A DNA stretch of 56,092 bases from RUG11690 sp045616665 (GTDB taxonomy: Bacteria > Bacteroidota > Bacteroidia > Bacteroidales > WCHB1-69): positions 1 through 56,092 of the forward strand of contig JAZLHE010000027.1 of assembly GCA_045616665.1 (NCBI GenBank), written 5' to 3'. Shown here piece by piece: positions 1 through 8,570 of the stretch. The notes beneath the pieces are model-generated. The model was not told where the DNA came from, ran no database searches, and saw only the letters and a program-made list of their open reading frames with translations. Position numbers and translations under genes: made by a program. Position 1 is the stretch's first letter. The number at the start of each line of letters is the position of its first letter.

Positions 1-64
1 CGCGGTGACTTTTTTGTTTTATTTGTAAATTTGTAAGAAAAAAATCAAACCAAACTTTTGTTTT

Positions 65-313
65 ATGAAAAAAATCAGCTTCGCATTTGTGTTGGCATTT
101 TTGTTGCTTTGTCTCTGTCGGTGTGCCAAGCCGGTGGAACACGTCCATTCAGACAATCAGGAAAATGAATCATGGAGGGAATATTCTGCAGATAAAATAA
201 CGTATGCTAGTGAAAAAGACAAGAAACTTAATTATTCAATACGTGAACAATGGTTTTTTGGTGAAAATGATTGTGTGTTAGCACAGAAAGAAGGATGTAA
301 TTGTGAAAAATAA
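65..313 (+). CDS. Small putative exported lipoprotein
   Basis: This encodes 82 residues with a Lys-Lys N-terminus, a hydrophobic stretch (about residues 6-18) and cysteines at its end (CLCRC around residues 16-20). That suggests a Sec signal and possibly a lipoprotein signal peptidase site, although the lipobox is not canonical. The mature part is short, polar and charged, and ends Cys-Asn-Cys. No family is recognised. It is followed by a strong hairpin and then by the truncated TPR-like gene, which also starts with a signal peptide. This looks like accessory chromosomal DNA rather than phage, but that is inference. Confidence 0.5.
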   Translation: MKKISFAFVLAFLLLCLCRCAKPVEHVHSDNQENESWREYSADKITYASEKDKKLNYSIREQWFFGENDCVLAQKEGCNCEK

Positions 314-325
314 AGACTGTTTATG

Positions 326-356
326 CAGAAAGTACTCATTTTATGAGTGCTTTCTG
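326..356 (+). terminator. Hairpin after the small lipoprotein gene
   Basis: A 14-base arm at 326-339 pairs with 343-356 with one mismatch and a short T-rich loop. It sits 13 bases after the stop codon. The downstream T-run is weak, so it could also act as an mRNA 3'-end stabiliser. Confidence 0.6.
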
Positions 357-384
357 TGTTTCAAGATAAAAAAATGTTTTGGAA

Positions 385-558
385 ATGAAAAAGCTATTGT
401 TTCTGTTGCTGTTTATAGTGATGATTCAAATCTGTTTTGGACAGCGTCCAAGACTCAAGCAATATTACCATTGGATCAATCAGGCCGAATTGGCCATTTG
501 TGACAGCAATTACCTGAAGGCATCCAGTTGTTATGACAAAGCATTTCGCTGCCATAAC
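385..558 (+). pseudogene. TPR-like exported protein, cut after 58 codons by IS21
   Basis: The ATG at 385 opens a signal peptide (residues 1-19, ending FGQ). A segment follows with the look of the first TPR helix pair found in many Bacteroidales exported proteins (INQAEL..CDSNY..AS.CYDKAF). At position 559 the reading frame enters the left end of the IS21 element and stops at 595-597 after 12 IS-encoded residues. The rest of the gene is not found on the other side of the IS. The flank there carries a different gene in a phage-like operon, so the 3' part was deleted or lies elsewhere. Confidence 0.6.
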
Positions 559-608
559 TGCAAAAAACGGTTGATATCCACCCACCCAAAACGGTGATAC
601 CCGTTCAC
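559..608. repeat. IS21 left terminal repeats (L1, L2)
   Basis: Two tandem copies of the terminal motif lie here. L1 at 562-585 matches the outermost right copy, including the cccac extension. L2 at about 587-607 matches the inner right copies, including ccgttca. They are the expected binding sites for the IstA transposase. Confidence 0.7.
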
Positions 609-626
609 TTCAAATCGGCGGCAAAA

Positions 627-1349
627 TTATACTTTTTTTCTTAAACTGTCCCCTTTCAATTCGAACCTGATTGCGGTGTGGACCAGCCTGTCCAGTATGG
701 CGTCTGCAGCGGTGGCGTTTCCCTGAAGCACATCGTACCAGTCGGCCACAGGAAGCTGGCTGACGATGATGGTGGATTTCCGTCCGTGCCGGTCTTCGAT
801 GATTTCCATCATGTCGAGGAGCTGCTGTCCGTCAAGCACTTTCATTCCGAAGTCGTCCAGTATCAGGAGGTCTGTCTGCGCGATTCTGGCGAAAAGCTTG
901 TGCTGCGTGCACGCGATGCGTGCGAGGGCGGTGTCGTCCAGCAGCTTGTTCATGTTGTAGTACGAGGTCCTGATTCCGTTGGAGCAGGCCTGGTGTCCGA
1001 GGGCTGTTGCCAGCCAGCTCTTCCCCGTTCCTGCCGCCCCGGTGATCAGGACGGGCACCCCGTTCCTGATGTAGTCGCAGGTGGCCAGGTTCATGAGCTG
1101 GGCCTTGTCCACGCCCCTCTTCCCGTCGCAGATGACCTCCTCGATGGAGGCGCAGTATCTGAAGCGCGCCTGCTTGAGCAGTCTTGCGTTCCTGCTCTGC
1201 CTCCGGTTGTCGAGTTCTGCCTGTACGAGGAGCTGCAGCCCCTCCCGCAGGGTGAAGGAGTCCGTCTTCCTGGTCTCCTCCAAGGTCGCCCAGTATGCCG
1301 CCATTCCGGGCACCTTGAGCGTTCTGAGTGTGTTTTCTATTTCTCTCAT
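627..1349 (-). CDS. istB: IstB, ATPase helper of IS21 transposition
   Basis: This 240-residue AAA+ protein has the usual IstB length. A Walker A motif (GAAGTGKS) and a Walker B motif (LLILDDFG) are both intact. IstB assembles on target DNA and stimulates the IstA transposase. It lies 42 bp downstream of istA on the same strand, the usual IS21 order. Its stop is close to the left terminal repeats. No frameshift or internal stop is visible, so the element could be active. Confidence 0.92.
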   Translation of the reverse strand: MREIENTLRTLKVPGMAAYWATLEETRKTDSFTLREGLQLLVQAELDNRRQSRNARLLKQARFRYCASIEEVICDGKRGVDKAQLMNLATCDYIRNGVPVLITGAAGTGKSWLATALGHQACSNGIRTSYYNMNKLLDDTALARIACTQHKLFARIAQTDLLILDDFGMKVLDGQQLLDMMEIIEDRHGRKSTIIVSQLPVADWYDVLQGNATAADAILDRLVHTAIRFELKGDSLRKKV

Positions 1350-1391
1350 TGCAAAGTGTTTTTGGTGTTTGTGGATTTCACGTTTGGTGTG

Positions 1392-2948
1392 TTATGCAAA
1401 ATGGGATTTGCCTCTGATGTTCTCGTGAGCGGGCGGCGGAGGGGCCTGTCTTTCGGACACGCCGGCGCATCTGCTCTCGACAAGGGACTTCACGAAGCCG
1501 TAGCTGTACCTTCCGACAGACAGGGCTGTTTGGCAGGCCTGCCTGAAGACCACGGGGTCGCTTTTCCGCTGGAGGCTCAGCAGCGCGTCGCAGCTCCGGT
1601 AGTGCGTTTCCGCGGGCATCTCCGACGTGTAGAAGATGTTGCTGATGAGTCGGCCGAGTTCGTCGAGCGACTGTCCGCCCTTTTCTATGTAGTAGCCAGG
1701 ACTTCGGTCCCTGTACGACAGGGAGTTGCTGGCCAGATGCTCCCTGGCCAGTGTGTAGGTGCCCTGCCTCATGTCCCTCCTGTGCGTTGCCACTAGCTCG
1801 CCGTCCACGTATATTTTCACGACGGACCGGGTGTATATCACCTTCGCGCTTTTCCCGATGTGGACGTAGGGAACGCTGTAGTAGTGCTTGTCACGGCCGA
1901 GCAGCACGCAGCAGTTCTGGCCCACCTTCAGGTCGGCGTAGTACCTGACCTCGAAGTCGGTCGGCGGAAGCGGCAGCAGGTTCGGCCTGTCCACGGCGAG
2001 GAACCTCTCCTCGCGGCTGTACGGGCGCGTCTGCATGCGCTTCTGGTTGTGGTGCAGCATCTTCTCCGCCACGGCGCGGTTCAGCTCCTCCAGCGAGTAG
2101 AAGCGCCTGTTGCGCAGCTCCGCGTACACCCTCCGGTAGATGACCTTCACGTGGTTCTCGACCAGGCACTTGTCCTTCGGGTGGAGGGGCCTGGCCGGGA
2201 TGACCACCGCTCCGTAGTGGTTGGCCAGGTCCTCCATCATCCTGTTCAGCGAGGGCTCGTACCTGTCCGTCCTCACCACCGCCGCCTTGAGGTTGTCCGG
2301 CACCCATATCTTGGGCACCCCGCCCAGCGACTTGAGGCATTCGGTGATGGCGTACACGAAGTCCTCGGTCCTCTGGCTGGGCACGCACAGCGCGTATCCG
2401 TAGTCGCTCGCCGGCAGGCAGGCCACGAAGGTCTGGACCCGCACCTCCTCGCCGGTCTCCATGTCGGTGTATCCGAGCGTGTCGCCCGCGAAGTCCAGGT
2501 ACAGCTTCTCGCCTCCCACGTACGTGTCGCTGAGGACCGTTGACGGCGAGGACCGGCCTGCCACCGCGTTCTGCCTGTAGTGGTGGCGGAACTGCGTCAG
2601 GCTGTATCCCTGAGGGCTGTCTCGGATGTACTCCTCCCACAGCAGTTTCAGTGTCACATGCTTGCGGCGCATCTCCTCCTGGAGATACGGGAGCATGGAC
2701 TTGAACTCCTCGAATCTTTCGTCCGTGTAGGCCGCGTTGCCGCCCTTCAGGCGGACCTCCAGCACAGGGTCGTCCAGTCCGAGCAGTCCGTCTATGCCCA
2801 GCTCGTCGCCGAGGGCCTTCCTCACGTAGTTGTTGACGGTCTCCTTGTTCATGCCTATTGACCGCGCTATCCCGCGGTTGGAAACGCCCTGTTTCTTAAG
2901 TAACAGCAATTGCTTTATCTGACTCATGTCTTTCGTTTTTCCTGCCAT
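1392..2948 (-). CDS. istA: IstA transposase of IS21 family
   Basis: This 518-residue transposase starts at the ATG at 2948 (MAGKTKDMSQIKQLL). The first 60 residues include a helix-turn-helix (KKQGVSNRGIARSIGMNKETVNNYVRK with usual spacing). The central integrase core shows the DDE residues: Asp in YLDFAGD, Asp in WVPDNLK and Glu in CLVENHV. A C-terminal beta-rich region follows. Reading further upstream in the same frame gives a Lys/Arg-rich extension through the terminal repeat region, which I reject as start. The gene is intact and pairs with istB. Confidence 0.92.
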   Translation of the reverse strand: MAGKTKDMSQIKQLLLLKKQGVSNRGIARSIGMNKETVNNYVRKALGDELGIDGLLGLDDPVLEVRLKGGNAAYTDERFEEFKSMLPYLQEEMRRKHVTLKLLWEEYIRDSPQGYSLTQFRHHYRQNAVAGRSSPSTVLSDTYVGGEKLYLDFAGDTLGYTDMETGEEVRVQTFVACLPASDYGYALCVPSQRTEDFVYAITECLKSLGGVPKIWVPDNLKAAVVRTDRYEPSLNRMMEDLANHYGAVVIPARPLHPKDKCLVENHVKVIYRRVYAELRNRRFYSLEELNRAVAEKMLHHNQKRMQTRPYSREERFLAVDRPNLLPLPPTDFEVRYYADLKVGQNCCVLLGRDKHYYSVPYVHIGKSAKVIYTRSVVKIYVDGELVATHRRDMRQGTYTLAREHLASNSLSYRDRSPGYYIEKGGQSLDELGRLISNIFYTSEMPAETHYRSCDALLSLQRKSDPVVFRQACQTALSVGRYSYGFVKSLVESRCAGVSERQAPPPPAHENIRGKSHFA

Positions 2949-2995
2949 GATCTTCGCGTTTTTATGTTCGCGCAAAGATAACCCGATTTGCAAGT

Positions 2996-3267
2996 GAACG
3001 GACATGCTCCGTTTTTGAAATCGAAACATCTGCAATCCAAGTCTTTACGTCAAACGGACTGAACGGACATGCTCCGTTTTTTTTGCTCTTGGCCCCTCAG
3101 TTCACCGTCCTCCGGCTCCACTGAACGGACATGCTCCGTTTTTTTTGCCCCTTCAAGCTGTTTTGGACGGACATGCTCCGTTTTTCAGCGCATTTTTCAG
3201 GCTTTGAAGACTCGTTTTTACAGATTTTTCACCCGTTCCCGTGGGTGGACATGCTCCGTTTTTTCCA
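2996..3267. repeat. IS21 right terminal repeats (five copies)
   Basis: Five copies of ggacatgctccgttttt start near 3000, 3065, 3127, 3168 and 3247. Spacing is irregular at about 40-80 bp, and the copies lie upstream of istA. Four carry the extra 5' bases aacgga or gacgga, and the outermost carries gtgggt and matches left repeat L1. The right end therefore has five copies against two on the left. Confidence 0.85.
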
Positions 3268-3545
3268 TACTCACTGAACGCGCTTTGCGCATCATCAAGC
3301 AACCCGGTGTCAAAGGACAAATTCTTGACCTTTTTGGTCTAAACGACCCCAGAACCATCGACAAGTACATCTCAAAGATGTACCCAGACTCACCCCTCCT
3401 CAACCGCAACGTCATCCAAATCATCAAGGACCACGCCCAATTCGGAATCCGAGACGAGGACATCCTCCGGGCAGCACTGCCCGAAGAACTCGCCCAATGG
3501 GCTATCGAACGCGAAACACTCAAAAACAAAAAACTCAAAAAATGA
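3268..3545 (+). pseudogene. Small phage protein, 5' end replaced by IS21
   Basis: The open frame continues out of the IS right end and has no clear own start. TTG at 3285 is the first candidate within the flank. The visible protein (about 90 residues) reads ILTERALRIIKQPGV...LFGLNDPRTIDKYI, then an acidic helical part and a Lys-rich end. The RTIDKYI segment looks like a helix-turn-helix recognition helix, so a small DNA-binding protein is possible. It overlaps the next start by ATGA, which places it at the head of the lysis/replication operon. Its original N-terminus was most likely lost with the IS21 junction. Confidence 0.5.
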
Positions 3546-3757
3546 AACAGAACCCAAGCACCATCATAAAACAAACGACCCGGCACATCATCGCCATTGA
3601 TGCCTCCTGGGTGGTTCTCAAGTGCTTCAAGGTTTTGAATTTAAGCTGGGGTCTGACTCTCGCCCCGCTTATTTTCCTATTCACCCTGAAGCTGGTAATT
3701 TTTTTCATTTTCCTTTCACACCATATAATAACAAAGAAGAGACATGGCAAGGTCTAA
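3542..3757 (+). CDS. Small membrane protein, holin candidate
   Basis: The product is 71 residues, starting at an ATG that overlaps the previous stop (ATGA). Residues about 32-58 form one long or two short hydrophobic segments (LTLAPLIFLFTLKLVIFFIFL), followed by a basic tail (ITKKRHGKV). Size, membrane character and position two genes before the amidase fit a phage holin. There is no sequence signature that proves it. It overlaps the next gene by 14 bp. Confidence 0.5.
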   Translation: MKQNPSTIIKQTTRHIIAIDASWVVLKCFKVLNLSWGLTLAPLIFLFTLKLVIFFIFLSHHIITKKRHGKV

Positions 3758-3974
3758 CGGTCTCGGCGAACTGAAATGCTACCTGCCCCGTGACTACGGG
3801 AAGCAGGTGGCCGCGCAGTTCGGCTGCAGCGTCAGCAAGGTTTACAAGGTCGTGACAGGACGGCTGACCGACTACCGCATCCTGCAACACCTTCTCGGCC
3901 TTGTCGAAGAAAACATCCTGCTCGAAAAAAGAGTACAGCGAGCAATCAACCAACACAAAAAACCAAAACAATGA
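3744..3974 (+). CDS. Small helix-turn-helix-like phage protein
   Basis: The product is 76 residues. The segment YGKQVAAQFGCSVSKVYKVVTGRLTDYRIL reads like a helix-turn-helix: an Ala-rich positioning helix, a Gly-containing turn and a recognition helix with Ser-Val-Lys. The C-terminus is a basic helix. A transcriptional or DNA-architecture role is plausible. It overlaps the amidase start by 4 bp. No named family is recognised. Confidence 0.55.
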   Translation: MARSNGLGELKCYLPRDYGKQVAAQFGCSVSKVYKVVTGRLTDYRILQHLLGLVEENILLEKRVQRAINQHKKPKQ

Positions 3975-4645
3975 TTAGAGTTTACAAAGACTGGAACTTT
4001 CCAGAAACACAATACCGCAGGGAGACGACCGCCAAAAGGCAGATCGTCATCCACCACACCGTTTCCGGTGACGGAGTTGAAGGCGATATGAACTGGTGGC
4101 TGCATACCACCGAAAGAGTCGCCACCTCCTTTATCATCGGCAGGGACGGCAACATCCACAAATGCTTCGGAGACGACTTCTGGGCATACCACCTCGGACT
4201 TTCCAACCAGCACTTCACCGCCTTCGGCCTTCCATACAAGCAACTCGACCGGCAGAGCATCGGCATCGAGCTGGACAGCTGGGGCGCACTCGCACAACAC
4301 ACGGACGGAAAGTTCTACCCGATTACATCACTCAACGGCAGAGTCGTCCCCAACCTAAAATGCCGTTCCGTCAAAAACATATACGAGTACTGCTCCGGAC
4401 AGAAATACCGGGGCTTTCAGTATTTCGAGCAGTACACCACGGCACAACTCGCAGCCCTAAAGGAACTGCTTCAATACCTGCAGGACAAGCACCACATCGC
4501 CGCCAACTACGGCAGCGACATCTGGAACGTGACCCCCAGGGCACTGATGGCCAAAGAGGGAATCTTCGCCCACGCATCCTATAGAAAGGACAAGTCGGAC
4601 GCACATCCGCAGGTCGAACTCGTCAATCTTCTAAAATCCCTATAG
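3971..4645 (+). CDS. N-acetylmuramoyl-L-alanine amidase (endolysin)
   Basis: This 224-residue protein is of the amidase_2/PGRP fold. The first zinc ligand region is IVIHHTVSG (His28/29), and substrate-cleft features follow (FIIGRDGNIHKCFGDDFWAYHLG, then IGIELDSWG). The end of the domain has the His-Lys-Asp pattern (FAHASYRKDKSDAHP) that supplies the other zinc ligands and the catalytic Lys. It cleaves the amide bond between MurNAc and the stem peptide at lysis. There is no signal peptide, so a holin would be needed for release, and the small membrane protein upstream could be it. Confidence 0.85.
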   Translation: MIRVYKDWNFPETQYRRETTAKRQIVIHHTVSGDGVEGDMNWWLHTTERVATSFIIGRDGNIHKCFGDDFWAYHLGLSNQHFTAFGLPYKQLDRQSIGIELDSWGALAQHTDGKFYPITSLNGRVVPNLKCRSVKNIYEYCSGQKYRGFQYFEQYTTAQLAALKELLQYLQDKHHIAANYGSDIWNVTPRALMAKEGIFAHASYRKDKSDAHPQVELVNLLKSL

Positions 4646-4647
4646 CC

Positions 4648-5202
4648 ATGAAGATTGACTGGAAATGGTTCGCCATCATACTGCTGGCGCTGGTAGTCCT
4701 CGCCCTGCTTTTCCGGAACTGCTCAAAGCGCAGATCCGAAAGCGTCACCACAACGACCGTAAGGATTGACACCCTTCACGCCACCGACACGATTTTCTTT
4801 CCAGCCCCCTACCGGGTTGATTACAAGGCCCCGTATCTGATGAAAGCCGACACGGCAGCCATCATACGGGACTACTTCAACGAGAAATACTATTCGCTGA
4901 AGTACCAGGACACCGCCATAGAAGCAGTGACCGATGTCAAGGTGAGGGGCAATGCCATCGAGATGGCCACGCTGGACTACACGATGACGCAGCGCAACAC
5001 CTTCACCACCCAGACCACGTTCAAGGAGCCGAAGTTCTCCTTCTGGGCGGGCAGAGGACTGACCTACAGCATTCCGAACAAGAAGCCGGGCTTCGAGCTG
5101 CAGGTCGGCTTCGGCGTGAAGAGAAGCGTGTTCTATGCCGGCTACGACTTCATCAACCAGACCCCGCGAATCGGCTGGCAGTACCAATTCATCCGACACT
5201 AA
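4648..5202 (+). CDS. Membrane-anchored phage protein, possible spanin-like
   Basis: The product is 184 residues with one N-terminal transmembrane segment (about residues 8-23) followed by NCSKRR. A polar region rich in Thr/Val leads to a beta-rich C-terminal half ending in aromatic-Gly repeats (FELQVGFGVKRSVFYAGYDF). It starts 2 bp after the amidase stop. That place is often taken by spanin or Rz genes, and a membrane anchor with a periplasmic domain would fit. The beta-rich tail is not typical of an Rz coiled coil, so the role is open. Confidence 0.5.
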   Translation: MKIDWKWFAIILLALVVLALLFRNCSKRRSESVTTTTVRIDTLHATDTIFFPAPYRVDYKAPYLMKADTAAIIRDYFNEKYYSLKYQDTAIEAVTDVKVRGNAIEMATLDYTMTQRNTFTTQTTFKEPKFSFWAGRGLTYSIPNKKPGFELQVGFGVKRSVFYAGYDFINQTPRIGWQYQFIRH

Positions 5203-5229
5203 ACCAAACACAAACAAACAATATGAGAT

Positions 5230-8200
5230 ATGATAAGCGAATCACAAAAGCAGGACATCCTCACCCGCTGCGACCTGCGGCAGGTGATGGAAAACAGCGG
5301 CCTCCATCTGGTGAAGAGCGGCAGGAACTACAAGTGCCGATGTCCGTTCCATAACGAGACGGACGCGAGCTTCACCCTCTACGAGGCATCCAACCGCTAC
5401 AAGTGCTTCGGCTGTGGGAAAAGCGGCAACGCGATAGACTTCCTTATGGAGTACAAGGGGCTGACGTTCTACGAATCCGTCAAGCAGCTGGCAAGGGACT
5501 GCAACGTGACGCTGGAGGAATACAATCCGACAGCCGAAGAGGAAGCAAAAGCCAAAGAACGGCGGCAGCTGCTCAAGGTGTACGAAAGCGCGGCGGCCTT
5601 CTACCAGCGGAAACTGGCAGAAAGCCCCAAGGCACTCGAATACGCCAGAAGCCGCTTCGATGACGACACCATTGAGCTGTTCGGAATCGGCTACGCCCCG
5701 GATGGCTACAACGACCTCTACACCCACCTGCGCGGCGCGGGGTTCACCTTCGAGCTGCTTGAAAAGTGCGACCTTTTCAAGCAGAAGAAGTTCAGCGGCT
5801 GCCACGACACGTTCCGCGACCGCCTTATGTTCCCCATCTACGACCTCACGGGCAAAATCGTGGCATTCTCCGGAAGACGGCTCTCCAACGACCCGGACGC
5901 ACCCAAATACATCAATAACGGCGATTCCCCGCTTTACAGCAAGGGACGCTCAGTGTTCGGCCTCAACTTCGCATTCCGGCACATCAAGTCAGCCGACTGC
6001 GCCATCCTGGTCGAAGGCAACGCGGACGTTGTCAAGATGCACCAGCTCGACATCCGCAACGTGGTCGCCTGCTGCGGAACGGCACTGACGGACGACCAAA
6101 TCGGACTCATCGGCAGGGCCTCCAAGAACATCTGCCTGATGCTTGACGGAGACAACGCCGGAATGAACGCGACAATCAAGAACGGCAAAAGGCTCGTGGA
6201 GGCAGGCTACAACGCCTTCGTCCTACCCATCCCCAAAGACAAGGACGGCAACAAGCAGGACCCGGACAGCTTCTTCACCTCCAAGGAGCACTTCGAGAAA
6301 TTCCAGAAGCAGGAAAAGCGGTTCTTTCTGTCAATGCTCGCCACGGAACGGCAGAAGACCATTGACGACCCGAGCGCCAAGACGCGGGCGATTCGTGAAA
6401 TCGCCGCCCTCATCCAGGGAAAGCCGGACAGCGAAAAGGAGCTGCTCATAGAGGAACTCTCCAAAATCATACCAGGCAAGACGCTCTGGAAGAAGACGCT
6501 GCGCGAGGTCGAAGCCGACACGCGGGAGAAGAACGCCACCAAGACGTTCACATCCTCCAATATGAGCGAGGAACAGGACGATATGATTCGCAAATACGGC
6601 TTCTACATCGAGAAGAACTGCTACTACTTCTACGCCGTGAAATCCGACAACTTCTTCAAGGGCTCCAACTTCATTATGGAACCCCTATTCCACATAGAAA
6701 GCACGCTCAATGCCAAGAGGCTCTACCGCATCAAAAACTTTTTCGGCGCGGAGCGCGTGCTGGAGTTCAACCAAAAAGACCTCATTTCCATCGCCGCCTT
6801 CCGCCTGCGCTGCGAGAGCATGGGCAACTTCCTCTTCGAGGGAGGCGACCACGGACTGAGCAAAATCAAGGCCTACCTCTACGAGAACACCAAGACCTGC
6901 AAGGAAATCGTGCAGCTCGGCTGGCAGAAGCCCGGCTTCTTCGCCTGGGCCAACGGCATCACCGTGGACGGCGACTTCAAGGAAATCAACGAACTCGGAA
7001 TTGTCGAGTTCGGCGGGCAGTACTACTACATTCCCGCCCTCTCGTCCTTCTACCTGAACGAGGACACGCTCTTCAAGTTCGAGCGCAAATTCGTCAGCAT
7101 ACCCGGACAGACCCCGCTTTTCGAATACTGCGAGCGGATGCGTGACGTTTACGGCGAAAACGCCGTGGTCGGCATCGGATTCTACTTCGCCACCCTCTTC
7201 CGTGACGTGATCTTCTCATCCTACGAATTCTTTCCCATACTCAACGTCTTCGGCCCGAAGGGAACGGGAAAGAGCGAGATGGCCGTCAGCCTTCTCAAGC
7301 TCTTCGGTGACCACCCGGTCGGAATCAATATGACAAACAGCACCATCCCGGCGATGGCAGACCACGTGGCGCACACCAGGAACGCACTCTGCCACGTGGA
7401 TGAATACAAGAACTCGCTGGACTACGAGAAAATCGAGTTCCTCAAGGGGCTATGGGACGGAGTCGGCAGAAGCAGGATGAATATGGACAAGGACAAGAAA
7501 AAGGAGACCACGCCCGTTGACGCGGGCATAATGCTCACCGGGCAGGAGATGGCCAGCGCCGACAACGCGCTGTTCTCCCGCGTGCTGTTCCTTTCCGTCC
7601 ACAAGGACACCTTCACGGAAGATGAAAAACGGCGCTTCGCCGAACTGAAGGGCATCGAGAAGCAGGGACTGACGCACATCACAAACTCACTGCTCGCCCT
7701 GCGCAAGGCATTCGTGGAAAGTTTCGTCAGACGATTCGACGAAGTGCTGGGCGAACTCACGCCCTACATTGACAAGTCCAAGGTCGAAGACCGAATCCTC
7801 AAGAACTGGGTCATCGTGCTCACCGCACTCAAAATAGTCATCGAGAACCGGGAAATCCCGTTCCGATACGGCGAATGCGTCAAACTATTCGCCAAACTCA
7901 TCACCCGCCAGAACGCAGATGTGGAAGCCGGCAACGAGGTTTCCGACTTCTGGAACATCTACCAGGAACTATTCAGCGGCGGCATCATCGAAAAGGACTT
8001 CGACTTCCAGGTCAAGGTGGTCAGCGAACTGAAGACCACCACGGCCACCATAGACCGCAGCTTGAAAGTCCTCTATATGAACCCCAACCGAATCTTCGGA
8101 CTATACGCCCAGACCAAGCGCAACGCCAACGAGAAGAAACTGCCCAAGGACACGCTCCAGTTCTACCTCAAGAACTCCAACGAGTTCATCGGACTGCAGC

Positions 8201-8487
8201 AGAAACGGTTCCGCCGCAACATCAAGAACCTCCAGGAAAAGGAATCCGCCAAATACTTTGCGGGAGACGGCACGGACGCGGCACTCGAATACGAGCGCCC
8301 ATACGCCTGGTGCTTCAACTACGATATGCTGGTCGATACGATGGGGCTCAACCTCGAAACCGTATTCTACTACGAGAAGAAGGAGGATGTCAAGCCGATG
8401 AAGGAAGAAGCCGAGCAGCATATCGAACCGCCGCCGAAACCGGACTTTCCCGAAGAGGACGCGCAGCGCTCCCTATTTCCGTACTAA
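5230..8487 (+). CDS. Phage primase-helicase fusion
   Basis: The 1,085-residue product has three parts. Residues about 36-62 form a CHC2 zinc finger (Cys38, His41, Cys59, Cys62). A DnaG-type catalytic region follows with the TOPRIM EG..D motif (LVEGNADVV, about 262) and DGD motif (LMLDGDNAG, about 305). After about residue 430 a second domain carries a P-loop (GPKGTGKS, 675-682) and a likely Walker B (ALCHVDEYKN). The gene therefore joins RNA priming to an ATPase that may unwind the replication fork, like phage T7 gp4 in principle but with a different helicase domain. It is the only replication gene in the prophage, and the repeat array just downstream may be its origin. Confidence 0.85.
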   Translation: MISESQKQDILTRCDLRQVMENSGLHLVKSGRNYKCRCPFHNETDASFTLYEASNRYKCFGCGKSGNAIDFLMEYKGLTFYESVKQLARDCNVTLEEYNPTAEEEAKAKERRQLLKVYESAAAFYQRKLAESPKALEYARSRFDDDTIELFGIGYAPDGYNDLYTHLRGAGFTFELLEKCDLFKQKKFSGCHDTFRDRLMFPIYDLTGKIVAFSGRRLSNDPDAPKYINNGDSPLYSKGRSVFGLNFAFRHIKSADCAILVEGNADVVKMHQLDIRNVVACCGTALTDDQIGLIGRASKNICLMLDGDNAGMNATIKNGKRLVEAGYNAFVLPIPKDKDGNKQDPDSFFTSKEHFEKFQKQEKRFFLSMLATERQKTIDDPSAKTRAIREIAALIQGKPDSEKELLIEELSKIIPGKTLWKKTLREVEADTREKNATKTFTSSNMSEEQDDMIRKYGFYIEKNCYYFYAVKSDNFFKGSNFIMEPLFHIESTLNAKRLYRIKNFFGAERVLEFNQKDLISIAAFRLRCESMGNFLFEGGDHGLSKIKAYLYENTKTCKEIVQLGWQKPGFFAWANGITVDGDFKEINELGIVEFGGQYYYIPALSSFYLNEDTLFKFERKFVSIPGQTPLFEYCERMRDVYGENAVVGIGFYFATLFRDVIFSSYEFFPILNVFGPKGTGKSEMAVSLLKLFGDHPVGINMTNSTIPAMADHVAHTRNALCHVDEYKNSLDYEKIEFLKGLWDGVGRSRMNMDKDKKKETTPVDAGIMLTGQEMASADNALFSRVLFLSVHKDTFTEDEKRRFAELKGIEKQGLTHITNSLLALRKAFVESFVRRFDEVLGELTPYIDKSKVEDRILKNWVIVLTALKIVIENREIPFRYGECVKLFAKLITRQNADVEAGNEVSDFWNIYQELFSGGIIEKDFDFQVKVVSELKTTTATIDRSLKVLYMNPNRIFGLYAQTKRNANEKKLPKDTLQFYLKNSNEFIGLQQKRFRRNIKNLQEKESAKYFAGDGTDAALEYERPYAWCFNYDMLVDTMGLNLETVFYYEKKEDVKPMKEEAEQHIEPPPKPDFPEEDAQRSLFPY

Positions 8488-8492
8488 ACGGG

Positions 8493-8528
8493 TGACGGAC
8501 GGCCCCGGAATGGACCGCCCGTTTTCTT
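8493..8528 (+). terminator. Terminator after primase gene
   Basis: Right after the primase stop the bases gacggacggcc and gaccgcccgt can pair around an ccggaat loop, and a T-rich tract follows. The stem has one bulge. It would end the lysis/replication transcript before the repeat array. Confidence 0.5.
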
Positions 8529-8570
8529 TTGAAAAAAACGAAAAGGAACGGAACACCACATATTTTCAAA

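Larger units (their letters stand above)
559..3267 (-). mobile_element. IS21-family insertion sequence (istA, istB)
   Basis: The 2.7-kb element has both IS21 genes on the minus strand and TG...CA ends. The left end (559-583) and the inverted right end (3267-3243) share TG-aaaaaacgg-(4 nt)-at-tccacccac with few mismatches. Inner repeats of the same motif follow on both sides, which fits the multiple terminal repeats of IS21 elements. Bases flanking the ends (cataac on the left, tactca on the right) do not form a direct repeat. The family normally makes a 4-8 bp duplication, so the two flanks were probably not adjacent before insertion. Base composition is clearly G+C-richer than the neighbours. 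Confidence 0.85.

Noticed and set aside
657..667. attcgaacctg in istB, similar to the tRNA T-arm sequence, as an attL
   Set aside because: Only 9-10 bases match and it lies in the istB coding sequence, so it is a chance match.
678..2543. Long open frames on the plus strand opposite istA and istB
   Set aside because: They are G+C-driven shadows of the intact IS21 genes, with Val/Arg/Gly-rich composition and no domain.
2996..3267. Repeated ggacatgctccg units as a CRISPR array
   Set aside because: Spacing is irregular, there are no cas genes, and the units match the other end of the IS21 element.
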